Shown here in pieces: positions 1 to 11,041 of a stretch of 64,000 bases of DNA (within the stretch, counting starts at the first letter, position 1; each line of letters begins with the position of its first letter). This DNA comes from Cercis canadensis. Its lineage: Eukaryota > Streptophyta > Magnoliopsida > Fabales > Fabaceae. The stretch lies in contig QAOA01001003.1 in assembly GCA_003255065.1 (NCBI GenBank), positions 135,756 through 199,755 on the forward strand, given 5' to 3'. The notes beneath the pieces are model-generated. The model had not been told where the DNA came from, searched no databases, and saw nothing but the letters and a program-made list of their open reading frames with translations. The translations under genes and the position numbers were made by a program.

Positions 1-421
1 TACTTAAATGTGGTATCGTTGTCTTGTTTGTTCATAAACTTCTTGTGCCTTTCTTTATCAATGTTGCTTAATTAGTGCGCTTTAATTGGTGGTGTTACTA
101 ATGGCATGCGAAGTTGCAGACATTGACTTTTCTGGAAACAATGTTTTGAATAAATACGTAAGTGGTAGGGCTATTAATCTTAGAACCTTAATGGTTTGTG
201 GGGTACTATTGAGGAGGAAAAAGGACAAGTCCACACACACACTCTCTCTCTCTTTATACATATATCTAATTGAATCACAGATAATTTAGTTTAAGTTTGG
301 GCATCTAGAAATCTCATACAAGGATAATGATCCCACATATATATATGATATTCTAGTTATTTTTGAGTGGAAAAACGTAATCTATGTAGATGCAATGCAT
401 TGGCTTTATAAAATATATGTA
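1..421. other. AT-rich DNA, no gene recognised
   Basis: Short open frames only. There is a small CA/CT simple repeat near 232-256. Nothing here resembles a known protein or element. Confidence 0.5.
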
Positions 422-1340
422 AGGCTTAAGGACAGTTTTGTTCCCTCTGTTTTACCGATTCCTACGAGTCAATCCCCATTTTTAAAAATGAACGATTTAG
501 TCCCTGTGTTTTATTGAGTTTGGTAGTTTTAGTCTTCTTGTTAGTCAACCAAATGGTCAACCTAACGGCATGTTGACATCACATAGGGAAATTATTTTTA
601 TTTTTTATTATTATCATGTTGATGTGGCACAAAGAAAGTAATTTTTAAATGTTAAATAACTATTTAAGCATAATTAAGTCATAATTAACATAAAAATGAG
701 TTTTTTATTATTAAATAATTATTTTAGATTTTTTTCATAAANTTCATAAAATTCAAGCAAATAAAAAAAAAAATTCAGATCAAGTAAGACATGTAAAAAA
801 AATTTCATATTTTTTCAGATTAAGTCCATAAGAGATTCTATCAAAAATTTTAGATCAGATTATCTAATCCAAATTTTTTTTGATTGTTTGAACTTTATGA
901 AAAAATCTGAAATTTTGATAAAATCTCTTATTTGCTTGAATTTTATGAAAAAAAATTAAAATGATTATTTAACAATAAAAAACTCATTTTTTTTGTTAAT
1001 TATGATTTAATTATGCTTAAATAATTATTTTTTTTGTGCCACATCAGCATGATAATAATAGAAAAAAAAAAANGTTAATTATGACTTAATTATGCTTAAA
1101 TGGTTATTTAACATTTAAAAATTACTTTTTCTATGCCACATCAGCATGATAACAATAAAAAAAAACTAATTTCTTTGTGCCACATCAGCATGCTGTTAGT
1201 TTAACCATTTGGTTGACTAACAAAAAGACTAAAACTGCCAAATTCAGTAAAACACGAAAACTAAATCATTCACTTTTTAAAATGGGGAACTGAATTGTAG
1301 GAATCGGTAAAACAAATTGACCAAAACTGTCAATAAGCCT
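422..1340. mobile_element. Fold-back (long-TIR) non-autonomous element
   Basis: The left arm begins AGGCTTAAGGACAGTTTTG. The right arm ends with its near reverse complement (CAAAACTGTCAATAAGCCT). Similarity between the arms continues inward for about 200 bases, including GTTAGTCAACCAAATGGT on the left and its complement on the right. The interior is AT-rich, repeats the same modules (GTGCCACATCAGCATG several times) and has no coding capacity. The flanks ATATATGTA and ATATATAAA could be a decayed 9-base target duplication, which would fit a Mutator-like fold-back, but they do not match exactly. Single-N joins at 742 and 1073 make the internal length unreliable. Confidence 0.7.
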
Positions 1341-1822
1341 ATATATAAATGTCAAATTTGGAAAGTAGGTGGATGGCTACATGAATTATTTTGTCAGCTT
1401 CATGCTATATATAAATGTTAGATTTGGCAAGTAGGTGTGGATCGTCTTCAATAATTACAATTAGTACTTTTTTTTTCACTTAAGACTACAGAATAAAAAA
1501 AAAATTCCAATTTTAGCTATTTATGACAAAAACAAGTTTATTTTCTTTCAAAATTCTACTTCACTTAGTTCTAAGAGAATTTGAAATAAAGACCTTGATA
1601 ACAGAACACCTTGTACTCAACCATTAAAATGTCTCTTTAAAACATCATAATAAACAAATACTCTCATGGTCACTAATCCTCACACAATCCTCCAGAAAAT
1701 ATAGAAAATAATCCTAACACTAGGTCACAAAGCATTATTAACACAAAAAGCATTCCTTGAATTTTAGATTTGCACAACAAATGGGAAAGCCAAACCCATC
1801 TCCTTTTACCTTTACTCATTCT
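1341..1822. other. AT-rich spacer, no gene
   Basis: No protein similarity or RNA gene recognised between the fold-back element and the first CACTA terminus. Confidence 0.5.
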
Positions 1823-2101
1823 CACTACAATACAAGAAAATTCTTGGATTCAAACGGAATTTTTCCTTTGGAATTTTGAACTCCAACCAAATTTGGATTG
1901 TTGGAGAAATGACCGTTGCAATTGCAAAATTTCAATGCAATTTTACTGTTGGAATTAAGTTGTGGGAAAAAAATTCCAATGATATTTAAAAATTTCAACG
2001 GTATTTTCATTTGGAATTTATTTTTTTAATTTTTAGTAAAAATTTCAACGATAATTCCCAACGGTATTTTCCTTAGGAATTACTGTTGTAATTTTTTTTT
2101 T

Positions 2102-2310
2102 NNNNNNNNNNNNNNNNNNNNNNNNNNNNNNNNNNNNNNNNNNNNNNNNNNNNNNNNNNNNNNNNNNNNNNNNNNNNNNNNNNNNNNNNNNNNNNNNNNN
2201 NNNNNNNNNNNNNNNNNNNNNNNNNNNNNNNNNNNNNNNNNNNNNNNNNNNNNNNNNNNNNNNNNNNNNNNNNNNNNNNNNNNNNNNNNNNNNNNNNNNN
2301 NNNNNNNNNN
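2102..2310. other. Assembly gap (209 N)
   Basis: A run of N followed directly by a TA dinucleotide repeat, which probably caused the gap. Confidence 0.99.

Positions 2311-2346
<36 letters not shown>
2311..2346. repeat. (TA)n microsatellite
   Basis: About 18 uninterrupted TA units at the right edge of the assembly gap. The true length is unknown. Confidence 0.95.
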
Positions 2347-2348
<2 letters not shown>

Positions 2349-2425
2349 GTAATATCCAAATAAAATAGTTGTCATTTAAGTAAGGAAATATAAAATACAC
2401 TAAGAGATACAAACTCCTAAAAGTC

Positions 2426-2905
2426 CTATGAATCATCTCCCAAATCCTCATCTTCCTCATCAACCTCATTGCCTTCATCGATGGTTGGAGGTCGTAGCGA
2501 CGCAGTGGGAGCAGCCTCCGAATTGGTCTGTCCATAATGCATATGACTGACGAATTGCACTAAAAATCCTTTCATTGAGGCCAATTCACTCTCAAGTTGG
2601 GAGACTCGTTGCTTGGACTCTCTTTGGAACTCCAGTTGGGTCTCGAGAGCTACAACACAGTCTGGACTAGCTCTACGTGTGGTTAACTCTGCCTCAAGTT
2701 GTGCAATTCGGTCACCTTGAGAAACTTGTTGTTCTTCTAACTGGCTCTCAAGAACTGCAATACCCAGCTGCAATTGAGTATGCTCATCAGTGGTGTGCGC
2801 AGTGGTGGCAGACCGAGACCCAGACTCGGACCCCGATGAAGAATATAATGCTACTTCGGATCCAAATCCATAAGCTTGACCTCTCTTATTTTTTCCCCCA
2901 AGTCA
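2426..2905 (-). pseudogene. C-terminal remnant of a Ptta/En/Spm plant transposase (Transposase_24 type)
   Basis: Reading on the minus strand, a pyrimidine-rich acceptor (TTTTTTTTCCAG) is followed by a segment with GQAYGFGSE, a Ser-rich stretch, then an open frame from 2773 to 2426. That frame is a heptad-like coiled coil (repeats of LESQLEEQ, AQLEAELT, VSQLESEL) ending in an acidic tail with DEEDEDLGDD. This is the usual C-terminus of the plant CACTA accessory proteins. One extra A in an A-run near 2890 shifts the frame just before GQAYGFGSE, so the gene is broken. No convincing upstream exons were found. The role inferred from the family is DNA binding at element ends. Confidence 0.62.
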
Positions 2906-3963
2906 CCTGGAAAAAAAGGGCAGAGCCATCAACAGATGGTCCTGAGGCTACAACATCCTTTTTTAACTTCTCAAAGGAACTCTGCGTATAATTTCCAAAA
3001 GAACACAACTGAACTTTCTTCAATAATTTAAGCAAGAAAAGCATAAACTAGCCAAGTAGCCATTAAGCATTATTATGTATTCTTTTAAATGATGCCTTCT
3101 AACACAAAAATTCAAATGAAAATATGAAGAGTTAAAGGAAATGAACTTGCAGAAGGCACATGTTATGCTGCAAAAATCCTTCCTTTATTTCTTTAGAATG
3201 CTTTTTCTTGCAGTACACTTAAGCCCTCTAATTAATATCATAGGACCATGTCCTAACTTTCTTGTGACATTATAAACAAGTACAACTTTAAGAATATAAT
3301 TAACAAAGTAACTTTAATTATCAGTGTTTAACTTTTCTTATTAATTCTATTGAACCACATGATCACCGTTTCCCTTTGAAAAATTAAAAGATTAAATTCC
3401 TCCCTCCCTCTCTTGCATCAATTAGCAAAAACTAAAGCAAGTAACTATTAAAAGAACAGAAAACAGAGAGTTTTGCCAAAAAGAAAAGTTGAAAGAATTA
3501 AAACTATTACAAGTAAAGGTTCAAATAAAGCCTTTGAACATAAGGGATAAACAATATAAGACTGCAATCTGAAATTGCAAATAGTAACCTTAATCACAGG
3601 GCAATTTTTAAGTGATAGACTGTTGAAGATTCTTCCAATACCTTAATTCTTCTTATGTCCCCACCATAACCACTAATGACTAAACCTAGAAACCTATAAG
3701 GAGTACAGCTTATGCATAATCACAAGTATGAACACTTAGACTAATATAAAAGCTATCAAACAAAATTCAAAATCATTGAGTTGTGAAGCATCAAAATTAT
3801 TATTATTAAAGTAAGGTCAAGTGAAAGGAGAGAGTTGTCAACAACAATTATGAGATAGCAGCAGCAGCACAAAAAAGTAGCAGTATTTCAAGACCTAGAA
3901 GAACGATAATGAGGTAGGTTAAGAGCAGAATCAGACTCAAAATGGATGATATATATCGAAACC

Positions 3964-4100
3964 TGAAATGTTGAAGCATTGGAAAGGAAGCGGGCAGCTA
4001 AAGTTCCACAAATGAATGATGCTGAGCCTACACCAGCAAGGATTCCAAATGCAGAAGCTCATTTCCTATGGGGAACATTGTTTGCCAGAGTGAGAATCAC
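3964..4100 (-). pseudogene. Exon fragment resembling a plant MFS transporter (HIAT1/tetracycline-resistance-like)
   Basis: Minus-strand translation gives LANNVPHRK, a stop, then ASAFGILAGVGSASFICGTL and AARFLSNASTFQ. It then reaches a CAG/GT exon edge near 3964. The combination of FGxLAGV, the small-residue helix and ARFLxxASTFQV recalls one transmembrane segment of plant hippocampus-abundant-transcript-like MFS proteins. This is from memory, with no alignment run. I see no adjoining exons on either side. The fragment lies inside the family-1 CACTA element, and the copia element is inserted at its upstream edge, so it looks like a captured host exon. It is not functional. Confidence 0.45.
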
Positions 4101-4103
4101 TTT

Positions 4104-4271
4104 TGTTATAGTATGTAAATATGGAAATAATGTAGATAGCTTAATTATAGGGATTGTAGCTTGATCATAGGGATTAGATAACATGATTATAGGGACTAGC
4201 CTCTGTATATATATGTTTATCCTATGAATGAGAAAAAAGACTTTTTCCCATCACATTCACCTTTGATTACA
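4104..4271 (+). repeat. Copia 5' LTR
   Basis: Starts TGTTATAGTATG and ends GATTACA. It contains a TATATATATG promoter-like stretch near 4206. Paired with 8931-9099. Confidence 0.93.
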
Positions 4272-4283
4272 TGGTATCAGAGC
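4272..4283 (+). promoter_or_regulatory. Primer binding site (initiator tRNA-Met)
   Basis: TGGTATCAGAGC follows the LTR with no spacer. This is the standard plant copia sequence complementary to the 3' end of initiator tRNA-Met. Confidence 0.93.
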
Positions 4284-4859
4284 TTGGTACGAACAATTCA
4301 TCCAAGTTCTTTTAGGGATTGTGAGGATTTGTGATGGTGAGTCTAGGGCATCCACATAAGGGGTTTGTTTAGTCTCACCGCCCTCTTCAGTAGGTTCAGA
4401 AGCCGCCGACTGGCTGACCCAGAGAGTCCGACAACCATCAGCAGGGAGTGTGAGAGCCATGCACTGACCAGTCCTTCTGCTCGCCGACCCACGTGCCAGC
4501 GCGTGAGGGCGCGTCCGCAGTCCCCTTCACCTCCGATTTGTATCGCCGGCATTCTCTTCTCATTTCCGACGACATCCTTTTGGTTTGGTCACTATTCCTC
4601 TCCTATTTTGTTCACTATTTCACTGTTTGGGAATTCTTTGGCTGGTGATCTCATTCTATTTTTTTGGGGAATTCTGGTTTGGTTTGATATTTGGATTACT
4701 CCGGTGTGATAGTTTTGTGGTATAGCCACTAAATTTTGCATCTTTGATTGGTTTCCAATTGTTTGGGTGTTCCGCTGGCTGTTTAGGTGCTCCGCTGTTT
4801 TTGTATTGCTTTGGCTGTTTGGGTGGTTTTGCTTGGTTGCTTTGTGTATTGTTTCACCC

Positions 4860-7800
4860 ATGGCGGCAAATAAACCCACAGTCATGGCTGAGGTGGTTCC
4901 TGTTATGACAAAAATCACTAAGCACAAACTCAAAGGCTCCAATTATTTAGATTGGAGTAAAACTATTCAGGTATATTTACAGAGCATTAAGAAGGACAAT
5001 CATCTCACCTCTGATCCTCCTACGGATGATACCTGGAAAGCATGGCTGCAGGATGATGCAAGACTATTCTTGTAGATTTGGAATTCTATTGATACTGAGG
5101 TACTTGGTTTGATTAATCACTATGAATTTGTGAATGGGTTAATGAAGTATATGGATTTCTTGTACTCTGGATGAGTAAATATATCTCGTATCTACGAGGT
5201 ATGTAAGAACTTTTATTGGGGAGAGCAGCAGGATAAACCTCCTATTGCTTATTTTATAGAGTTCAAGAAATCCTATGAAGAACTCAATATGCTTCTCCCA
5301 TTTAGCCCTGATGTCAAAGTTCAACAAGCTCAGAGGGAGAAAATTGCAATTATGAGTTTCTTGACAGGCCTTCGTCCAGAATTTGAGGCTGTTAAATCTC
5401 AACTTCTCTCGGACTCTGAAATCTCCTCTTTGCAGGTAATTTTTGCTAGAATCCTTCGCACAGAAAACCTACAGACTTCTCAGCCCATTGCTACTAACAA
5501 TGCTCTTGTTAGTCGTGGGGATTTTCGTGGTAGTTCTTGAGGTGGCTCTCGAGGTGGGTTGAATCATTGTGACCGGAATATAGAAAGTCGGAGTCAACAG
5601 TCAGGTGAAGTCGAGTGTTTTTACTACTATGAGCTGGGGCATACAAAATACACTTGTAAGAAACTTCTCAACAAGAATCCAAGAGGGCGGTCTGCGCATG
5701 TTGCATTGTTGTTTGATAAGACTATTACGGTCTCTGCTGATGACTTTTCCTAATTCACTCAGTATCAGGAATCATTGAAATCCCCTGCTCCTACTGCTTT
5801 TTTGCTGATACATGTAAACCCCCTACATGTCTCATTTCTTCGTCATCCAAGTGGGTCATTGATTTTGGTGCATCAGACCACATGACTGGTAGTCCTAACA
5901 TTTTCTCCACCTTCCATACCCATGCTTCTTCATCTCATGTGATTATAGCTCATGGGTCTACACCCAGTGTCCTTGGTTCTGGCACTGTTACCCTAACCCC
6001 ATCTATCTCCTTGCCATCAGTGTTGAGTTTACCTAATTTTTCATTTAATCTGATTTTCGTTAGTAAACTCACCCGTACCTTGAATTGTAGTGTCTCATTC
6101 TTTCCTAATTATTGTCTTTTTCAGGATCTTACGACGAAACATATTATTGGTAAAGGACATGAATTTGGAGGCCTCTATGTATTTGACACTCAGGTGCCGA
6201 GATCCTTAGCATGTTCTAGTTCATTGTCTCCGTTTTAAGTGCACTATCATTTGGGTCATCCGTCTCTCTAGGCTCTCAAGCAACTTTATCCCAAGTTTCG
6301 TCATTCATCGTCCTTGCATTGTGAGTCGTGTCAGTTTGCCAAAAATCATTATATTCCCTTAGGGTCTAAAATCAATAAATGAGCTCCGTCTCCATTTGCG
6401 TTAGTCCATTCTGATGTTTGGGGTCCTTGTCCAATTTTGTCCAAAAATGGTTTTAGGTATTTTGTTACCTTTGTTGATGACTACTCTTGTGTTACATGGT
6501 TATATTTAATGAAAAGTCGCTCTAAGGTTTTTACACATTTTTGTGCCTTCTGTGCTGAAATTAAGACGCAGTTTAATGTTTCAGTTCAAACCCTGAGAAG
6601 TGATAATGCAAAAGATTACCTATTTGATTCCTTTCAGTCTTCTATGCTTCAACATGACATTCTTCATCAATCCTCCTGTGTTGACACACCTGCTCAAAAT
6701 GGGGTTGCTGAACGAAAGAATCGACATTTACTTGAAGTTGCCAGAGCTCTTTTATTCCAAATGAATATTCCTAAACCTTTTTGGGCTGATGTTGTCTCTA
6801 CAACTTGTATTCTAATTACTCGAATGCCATATTCTATTCTCGATGGGGAAATTCCATATTCTGTTCTTTTCCCATCTAAACCTGTGTTCCCTATTGCACC
6901 CCGAATATTTGGCAGTACCTCATTTGTTTGAGACACCCGGCCCCAAGTCACTAAGTTAGACCCTAAGTCCCTTAAATGTGTCTTCCTTGGTTATTCTCGT
7001 TTCCAAAAAGGATATCAATGTTTCTCTCCCACTTTTCATCGCTACCTTGTCTCTCCTGATGTCACATTCCAAGAAGACATTCATTTTTTTTCTCCTTCCT
7101 CCCCTTCCAATGGTCAGGGGTAGGACGATGATTTGTTGGTCTATACTGTCCCCTGTTCTCTCCCACCTACAGATAATCTTGCACCTCCTCCAGAGTCTAC
7201 TTAGCCCTCCATTGTCCATGTCTACACTAGACAACAACCTCCAAATGCAGGTTTAGATTCATGTCCTTCACCATCTGCTTCGTTGCCAGATTCGAGCTCC
7301 AGTGCTCTTAATCTTAAGCTTCCCTTTACTCTTCGAAAAGGTAAGCATCAATGTACTTATCCTATTGTTTCATTTGTTTCCTATGATCTCTTGTCTCCTC
7401 CTTCTTATTCCTTTTTGGTCAAACTAGACTCTGTGTCCATCCCTAAAATAGTTCATGAAGTTTTGGCCCATTCTGGATGGTGTGCTGCTATGATAGAAGA
7501 GATCAATGCTCTTGATCATAATGACATTTGGACATTAGTGGATTTACCTATTGGCAAGAAAGCTATTGGGTGCAAGTGGGTATTTACAGTTAAAGTCAAC
7601 CCGGATGGCTCTGTGGCTAGATTGAAAGCCCGTCTCGTTGCCAAAGGATATGCTCAGACTTATGGTACTGATTACTCAGATACTTTTTCTCCGGTTGCCA
7701 AACTTACCTCTATTCGTTTGTTGATCTCCTTGGCAGCCACTCATAATTAGTCGTTGCACCAGCTAGATATAAAAAATGCTTTTCTTCATGACACTCTTGA

Positions 7801-8923
7801 AGAAGAGGTCTATATGGAGCAACCACCTGGGTTGGTTGCTCAGGGAGAGTATGGAAAAGTATGTCGACTCTGAAATTCGTTGTATGGTTTGAAACAGAGC
7901 CCTCGGACGTGGTTTGGCAAGTTTAGTCAAGTTGTTTTAAAATATGGAATGAAGAAAAGCAAGTCTAATCACACAGTGTTTTACTGGCGATCTAAGGATG
8001 ACATCATTCTACTTGTGGTATATGTTGATGACATTATGATTACTGAGAGCAATAGTTCAGGCATCTCTGGTCTCAAGACTTGCTTACACTCCCATTTTTA
8101 GACAAATGATTTGGGACCTTTGAAATACTTCATAGGGGTTGAAGTCATGAGAAACAAGAAGGGGATTTTTTTGTCCCAAAGGAAGTATGTTCTTGATTTG
8201 TTGAAAGAAATAGGAAAAGTAGGGGCTAAGCCATGTAGTACCCCAATGACTCCTAACATACAACTTGTAAAGGATGACAGTGAACCATTTTATGATCCTG
8301 AGAGATACAGAAGGCTTGTGGGGAAGTTGAATTATCTTACAATGACTCACTTTGACATTGCGTATTTGGTTAATATTGTCAGCCGCTTTATGTCCTCCCT
8401 TACAGTCAACCATTGGGCTCTCCTAGAGCAAATTCTCTGGCATGATTGAGGCCTATTCTGATGTAGACTATGCAAGGTACAATGATGATAAGAGATCCAT
8501 TACTGGCTAGTGTGTCTTTGTGGGAGGGAACTAGTTTTATGAAAGAGTAAGAAGCAAAATGTAATCTCCTGATCTACTGCAGAATCAGAGTACAGATCTA
8601 TGACAAACTCAGTATGTGAGATTGTATGGATATACCAATTATTGAAAGAAGTTGGTTTTGAGCTCTCACTACCAGCAAAGCTATGGTGTGACAACCAAGT
8701 TGCTCTTCATATTGCGTCAAATCCTATGTTTCATGAACGAACTAAACATATTGAGATCGACTGTCACTTTGTTCATGAAAAGATTGAAGAGAAGCTCATT
8801 ACTACAGGATATGTATCAACAGAAGACCAGTTGAGAGACATCTTTACAAAAGCCTTGAATGGAACCTACATTGATTACATTTGTAACAAGTTGGACATGA
8901 TTAACATCTATGCTTCACCTTGA
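4860..8923 (+). pseudogene. Copia gag-pol polyprotein pseudogene
   Basis: Gag begins at the ATG at 4860 (KLKGSNYLDWSKTIQVYL, UBN2-type). The zinc knuckle near 5620 reads CFYYYELGHTKYTC, so the second cysteine is replaced. The protease motif near 5865 reads DFGASDHMTG where DSGA is expected. The integrase core (6410-6930) keeps the SDVWGP aspartate, LRSDNAKDY and NGVAERKNR. Reverse transcriptase (7480-8400) keeps [28 protein letters not shown] and the catalytic YVDD. The RNase H tail (8445-8900) ends with [27 protein letters not shown]. At least nine in-frame stops or frameshifts break it (for example 5072, 5536, 6929, 7748, 7874, 8100, 8447). The order integrase before reverse transcriptase identifies copia. 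Confidence 0.92.
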
Positions 8924-8930
8924 GGGACAG

Positions 8931-9099
8931 TGTTATAGTATGTAAATATGGAAATAATGTAGATAGCTTAATTATAGGGATTGTAGTTTGATCATAAGGA
9001 TTAGATAGCATAATTATAGGGACTAGCCTCTGTATATATATGTCTGTCCTATGAATGAGAAAAAAGACTTTTTCCCATCACATTCACCTCTGATTAACA
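8931..9099 (+). repeat. Copia 3' LTR
   Basis: Starts TGTTATAGTATG and ends GATTAACA. It follows a short purine-rich stretch (GAGGGACAG) that serves as the polypurine tract. About 95% identical to the 5' LTR. Confidence 0.92.
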
Positions 9100-10600
9100 A
9101 TCAAAAGGGAGGAAGGCCCAAACAGTTATGTAATCATATTCTTCCATAAAACTTCTACAATACTCTATTCTTTCACATCAAAGCCACTTCTTTTACTACC
9201 AAATTGAATTACTGCAGTTCAAATAGCAAGGTCATGTAATACTTATTGTTTAACCCATCTTGTGGGTACTATCAACCTCACACCAAATAGAGCATTCAGA
9301 TAGAAAAAGGTGCTAACAAAGAATTAGGTTAAAGAAAGTATAAAGTCCAACAGTAACTGACAATCTAAAGAAACGAACTGTCGATTTGAAGTAAAATTTT
9401 TATGGGGTTTGATTAGTCAAAAAGGAAGAAAATAGTCTTCACTCTTTTCCAGATGCTACAGATGTACCTATTCTGGTTTTTACAATTTGAAGATGCCACT
9501 GTTTGGAAAAATCATGATTAAGTACAGTAACAAACTGGAAGCAAGCTAGTAAGCAATCAGTACAATGAAAAAACACAGTACACACCAAACTGACAGAGAG
9601 AAGATAATAATTCTATGAATTTTGCTGGTATAAATCCTACCTTATTTTGGAAGCTTTTGATCATTGCGTATACCCAACCAAATTGATTTCATTGAAAATT
9701 ATCATTTTGAGAACATCTAACTGGGCAAACATTATGATACTTTAGTTTTTTGGCCACACTTGAGTTAGTTGTTATGTTCACATGATCATCTTCTGTTGAA
9801 ACAAAGGCAACAGTAAATTGGGCATGCATCAAAATTTAAACCAGCAATCCAAAATTATAATGTTTCAGTAGCTAAATTGGAAATTACATCTATGACACAG
9901 ATATTAGCTTCAGCTTGAATATCTATTCATTCAATTCCTTGTCTGGACAGATAGCAGTAAATCTGGCCTGCATAATAAATGCTCCAGAGAGGATTTACCA
10001 AAAATCAGAACAATCTAAACAGTTAATCCTAGGATTTCTTTTCCAAAAATAGATTGGTAAACCAACGCATAAACACACCTTAGTAAAACCATGTTATACT
10101 TAAGTATCCTAAAAAATTTCGAGGATTAACCAGGAAATATTTTTGCTATGTAACTGCTGGATTTTTCCATATGAAGATTTAGATAGTCCTTGATGATAAA
10201 CTTGAATTAGAGAAAGTTATTATGAAATCCCACACTTGAGAACATAAAAAATAAAAATAAAAAACCCAAATCATGAACTCAATGATAAAAATCAGATGCA
10301 GGAGAAGAAAAGAACAAAAGCCCTTTACTTCAAAGAAAATGACTACAAAATTCAGAAAGATGCACATAGCAGCTAGCAAAAGGTGAACTTTTCACTTAAG
10401 TGCGAATATGCTTTTGTTAAATATATACAATACATACCCCAAGAAACTCTAGTGCGAATTGAAACGCCCCAAACCACTGCAGAACGCTGCAAACCACCAG
10501 AAACTGCCACCCAAAGTTGGAGTTCAACGCTTGCAGAGGGAGAGGAAGAAAAATGGCAACTCTCGGTGTAGCAAATGGGGAGAAAATGAAAGGGGAAGAG
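9100..10600. other. CACTA family 1 internal DNA, no gene resolved
   Basis: AT-rich sequence between the copia element and the right subterminal region. No exon can be supported on either strand. On the minus strand, 10480-10600 resembles a 5' leader (CT-rich) and is similar to the segment near 63880-63990. Confidence 0.45.
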
Positions 10601-11041
10601 GAAAGGAAGGAGGAAGATATTTTGTACAGTTCAAACCGTAATTCCAACTGAAATTATTGTTGGAATTCGTGCAAAGTTTTTTAAAAAAGTTTAGTATCCA
10701 GTTACTAAAAAGGTGAGCTTTGAGATTAAATAATTCCAATGATAATTTATGTTGAAAACCCTAAAAAAAAAAATTAAAAAAAAAATTCCTTTACTTAAAC
10801 GGTACGTTTTCAATAAAAAAAAAAATTATGGTATATTTCGTTGGAATTAAAAAAAAAAATTCTCACTATTCTTTTAAAATTCCAACCGTAATTATAATGA
10901 AAAATTTCAAAGTACTTAAATTTCATTGGAATTGTCGTTAAAATTTTCAAAAAATGCCTTTCGTTGAAATTACCATTGGAATTTTAAAAAAAATTCTAAT
11001 AATATTTTGTTCCGTTGAAAAACATACATTTTCTTGTAGTG

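Larger units (their letters stand above)
4104..9099 (+). mobile_element. Ty1/copia LTR retrotransposon, degenerate, nested in CACTA family 1
   Basis: Two short LTRs (168 and 169 bases) bound a gag-pol region in the copia order: gag, protease, integrase, reverse transcriptase, RNase H. An initiator-Met primer site follows the left LTR directly. The LTRs differ by seven transitions and one indel, so the insertion is fairly young although the coding region is heavily mutated. It may therefore have been mobilised by proteins from another copy. A clean 5-base target duplication is not seen (ACTTT against ATCAA). Confidence 0.93.
1823..11041 (-). mobile_element. CACTA (En/Spm-type) element, family 1, containing a nested copia element
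   Basis: The left end is CACTACAATACAAGAAAA. The right end is the complement (TTTTCTTGTAGTG, ending at 11041). Both subterminal regions carry many short direct and inverted motifs of the type TTGGAATT / AATTCCAACGG (1850-2090 and 10630-11030), as is typical of CACTA transposase-binding regions. Recognisable coding remnants run on the minus strand. The three bases outside each end (TCT and CTA) do not match, so the target duplication is lost or one boundary is off. About 5.0 kb of the length is the younger copia insertion, and a 209-base gap lies near the left end. The right arm resembles the sequence at 63579-64000. Confidence 0.72.

Noticed and set aside
2080-2535. Long minus-strand open frame across the N gap
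   Set aside because: Most of it is gap and TA repeat (poly-Tyr/Ile), so it is an artefact.
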